Below, in pieces: positions 5,997 to 6,289 of a stretch of DNA of 6,289 bases; the stretch's first letter is position 1, and each line of letters opens with the position of its first letter. The position numbers and the translations under genes are program-made. The stretch is taken from NCBI GenBank assembly GCA_025360395.1, contig JANYCH010000237.1, positions 1 through 6,289 on the forward strand, read 5' to 3'. A model generated the notes under the pieces. That model searched no databases, was not told the DNA's origin, and saw only the letters and a program-made list of their open reading frames with translations. The stretch comes from Cytophagales bacterium. GTDB lineage: Bacteria > Bacteroidota > Bacteroidia > Cytophagales > UBA9547.

Positions 5997-6000
5997 TTTT
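5962..6000 (+). terminator. Strong intrinsic terminator
   Basis: A perfect 15-bp stem, AAAAAAGCTATTCGG (5962-5976) with CCGAATAGCTTTTTT (5980-5994), has a TTT loop and continues into GTTTTT. The A-run/U-run arms make it potentially bidirectional, but the only transcript source seen is on the plus strand. It is the clearest terminator in the window and marks the 3' end of the candidate small RNA, or alternatively of a long nnr-rodA read-through transcript. Confidence 0.9.
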
Positions 6001-6289
6001 AAAGTTTTGGTTGCACGGATTTAAGTTACTTGACAAATAAGTAAAATGTTAGAGAATTTGCATTTGAAATCATCTTTTCTAACTATGTTTAATTTAATTA
6101 AAATCTCAGTAATATATAATGGAGATTAATTCAATATATAATAGTATAAAGTTTATATATTTGAATTCTATTATCTTTCTATGATCAATATTCATTGGAG
6201 CAAACTACAGAAAAATTATCTTACTTATAATATAGATGCCTGAAAGTAATTGGAGGTAAAGCCTGGTACAATCACACCTCAAACCCAGC
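6001..6289. other. AT-rich non-coding stretch to window end
   Basis: No gene is supported on either strand; stops are frequent in all frames. The stretch contains two copies of AATATATAAT (6111-6120 and 6133-6142) and an imperfect AT dyad (TTCAATATATAA at 6130-6141 against TTTATATATTTGAA at 6152-6165). Such sequence could be upstream promoter or curved DNA for a gene beyond the right edge, but low complexity alone can produce it. The final ~25 bp resemble part of the left-edge transposase gene (see findings). Confidence 0.5.

Noticed and set aside
6111..6165. AATATATAAT repeats as iterons or an origin
   Set aside because: Only two copies of a low-complexity decamer, without DnaA boxes or a replication gene nearby.
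6231..6289. Short open plus-strand frame (LKVIGGKAWYNHTSNP) at the right edge
   Set aside because: It has no start codon and is preceded by TAA at 6228-6230. At about 20 codons it cannot be told from chance.
1..6289. CRISPR array, tRNA or rRNA genes
   Set aside because: No regularly spaced repeats and no cloverleaf or rRNA-like sequence were seen on either strand.

Overview
The window is low-GC DNA from a member of the Bacteroidota, probably near the Cytophagales. Three things point there. The genes resemble that phylum's forms (a yajC-ybbR-coaE cluster, a RodA with the N-terminal style 'LFGWLNIHASVYDPE', an Nnr fusion). The promoter-like sites are of the TAnnTTTG (-7) type used by Bacteroidota sigma factors. 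The genes lack clear Shine-Dalgarno sequences. The assignment rests on protein style only; no search was run.

Layout. Positions 1-139 (minus strand) hold the N-terminus of an IS1595-type transposase running off the left edge. Positions ~208-1173 (plus) are the ruins of an RND (HAE1/AcrAB-TolC type) efflux operon: the last ~64 codons of the membrane fusion protein, the first codons of the inner-membrane pump, and the 3' half of the TolC-like outer-membrane gene. Large internal deletions and a frameshift have squeezed all three into under 1 kb. Converging on this is a minus-strand operon, yajC -> ybbR -> coaE (2828-1191), with overlapping junctions. It encodes a Sec accessory membrane protein, a YbbR-domain periplasmic protein and dephospho-CoA kinase. 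ybbR has no ATG/GTG/TTG start that would cover its conserved N-terminus; the expected start reads ATT and sits in a TAATT overlap with the yajC stop.

Divergent from yajC across 46 bp is nnr (2875-4398), a bifunctional NAD(P)HX epimerase/dehydratase. It is followed after 25 bp by rodA (4424-5713), the SEDS peptidoglycan polymerase. Downstream of rodA lies a ~576 bp stretch without a convincing protein gene. Inside it is a well-formed candidate small RNA (about 5855-5996) with a TAnnTTTG promoter element, a predicted three-way junction, two competing pairings and a perfect 15-bp terminator hairpin. It matches no RNA family that I can recognise by eye and is the best candidate for something undescribed here. 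The last ~290 bp are AT-rich with no supported gene; the extreme right edge carries a short, degraded echo of the left-edge transposase sequence.

Functionally, the intact genes are housekeeping (protein export, CoA synthesis, repair of damaged NAD(P)H, cell elongation). The left ~1.2 kb is a decaying accessory region next to an insertion sequence.
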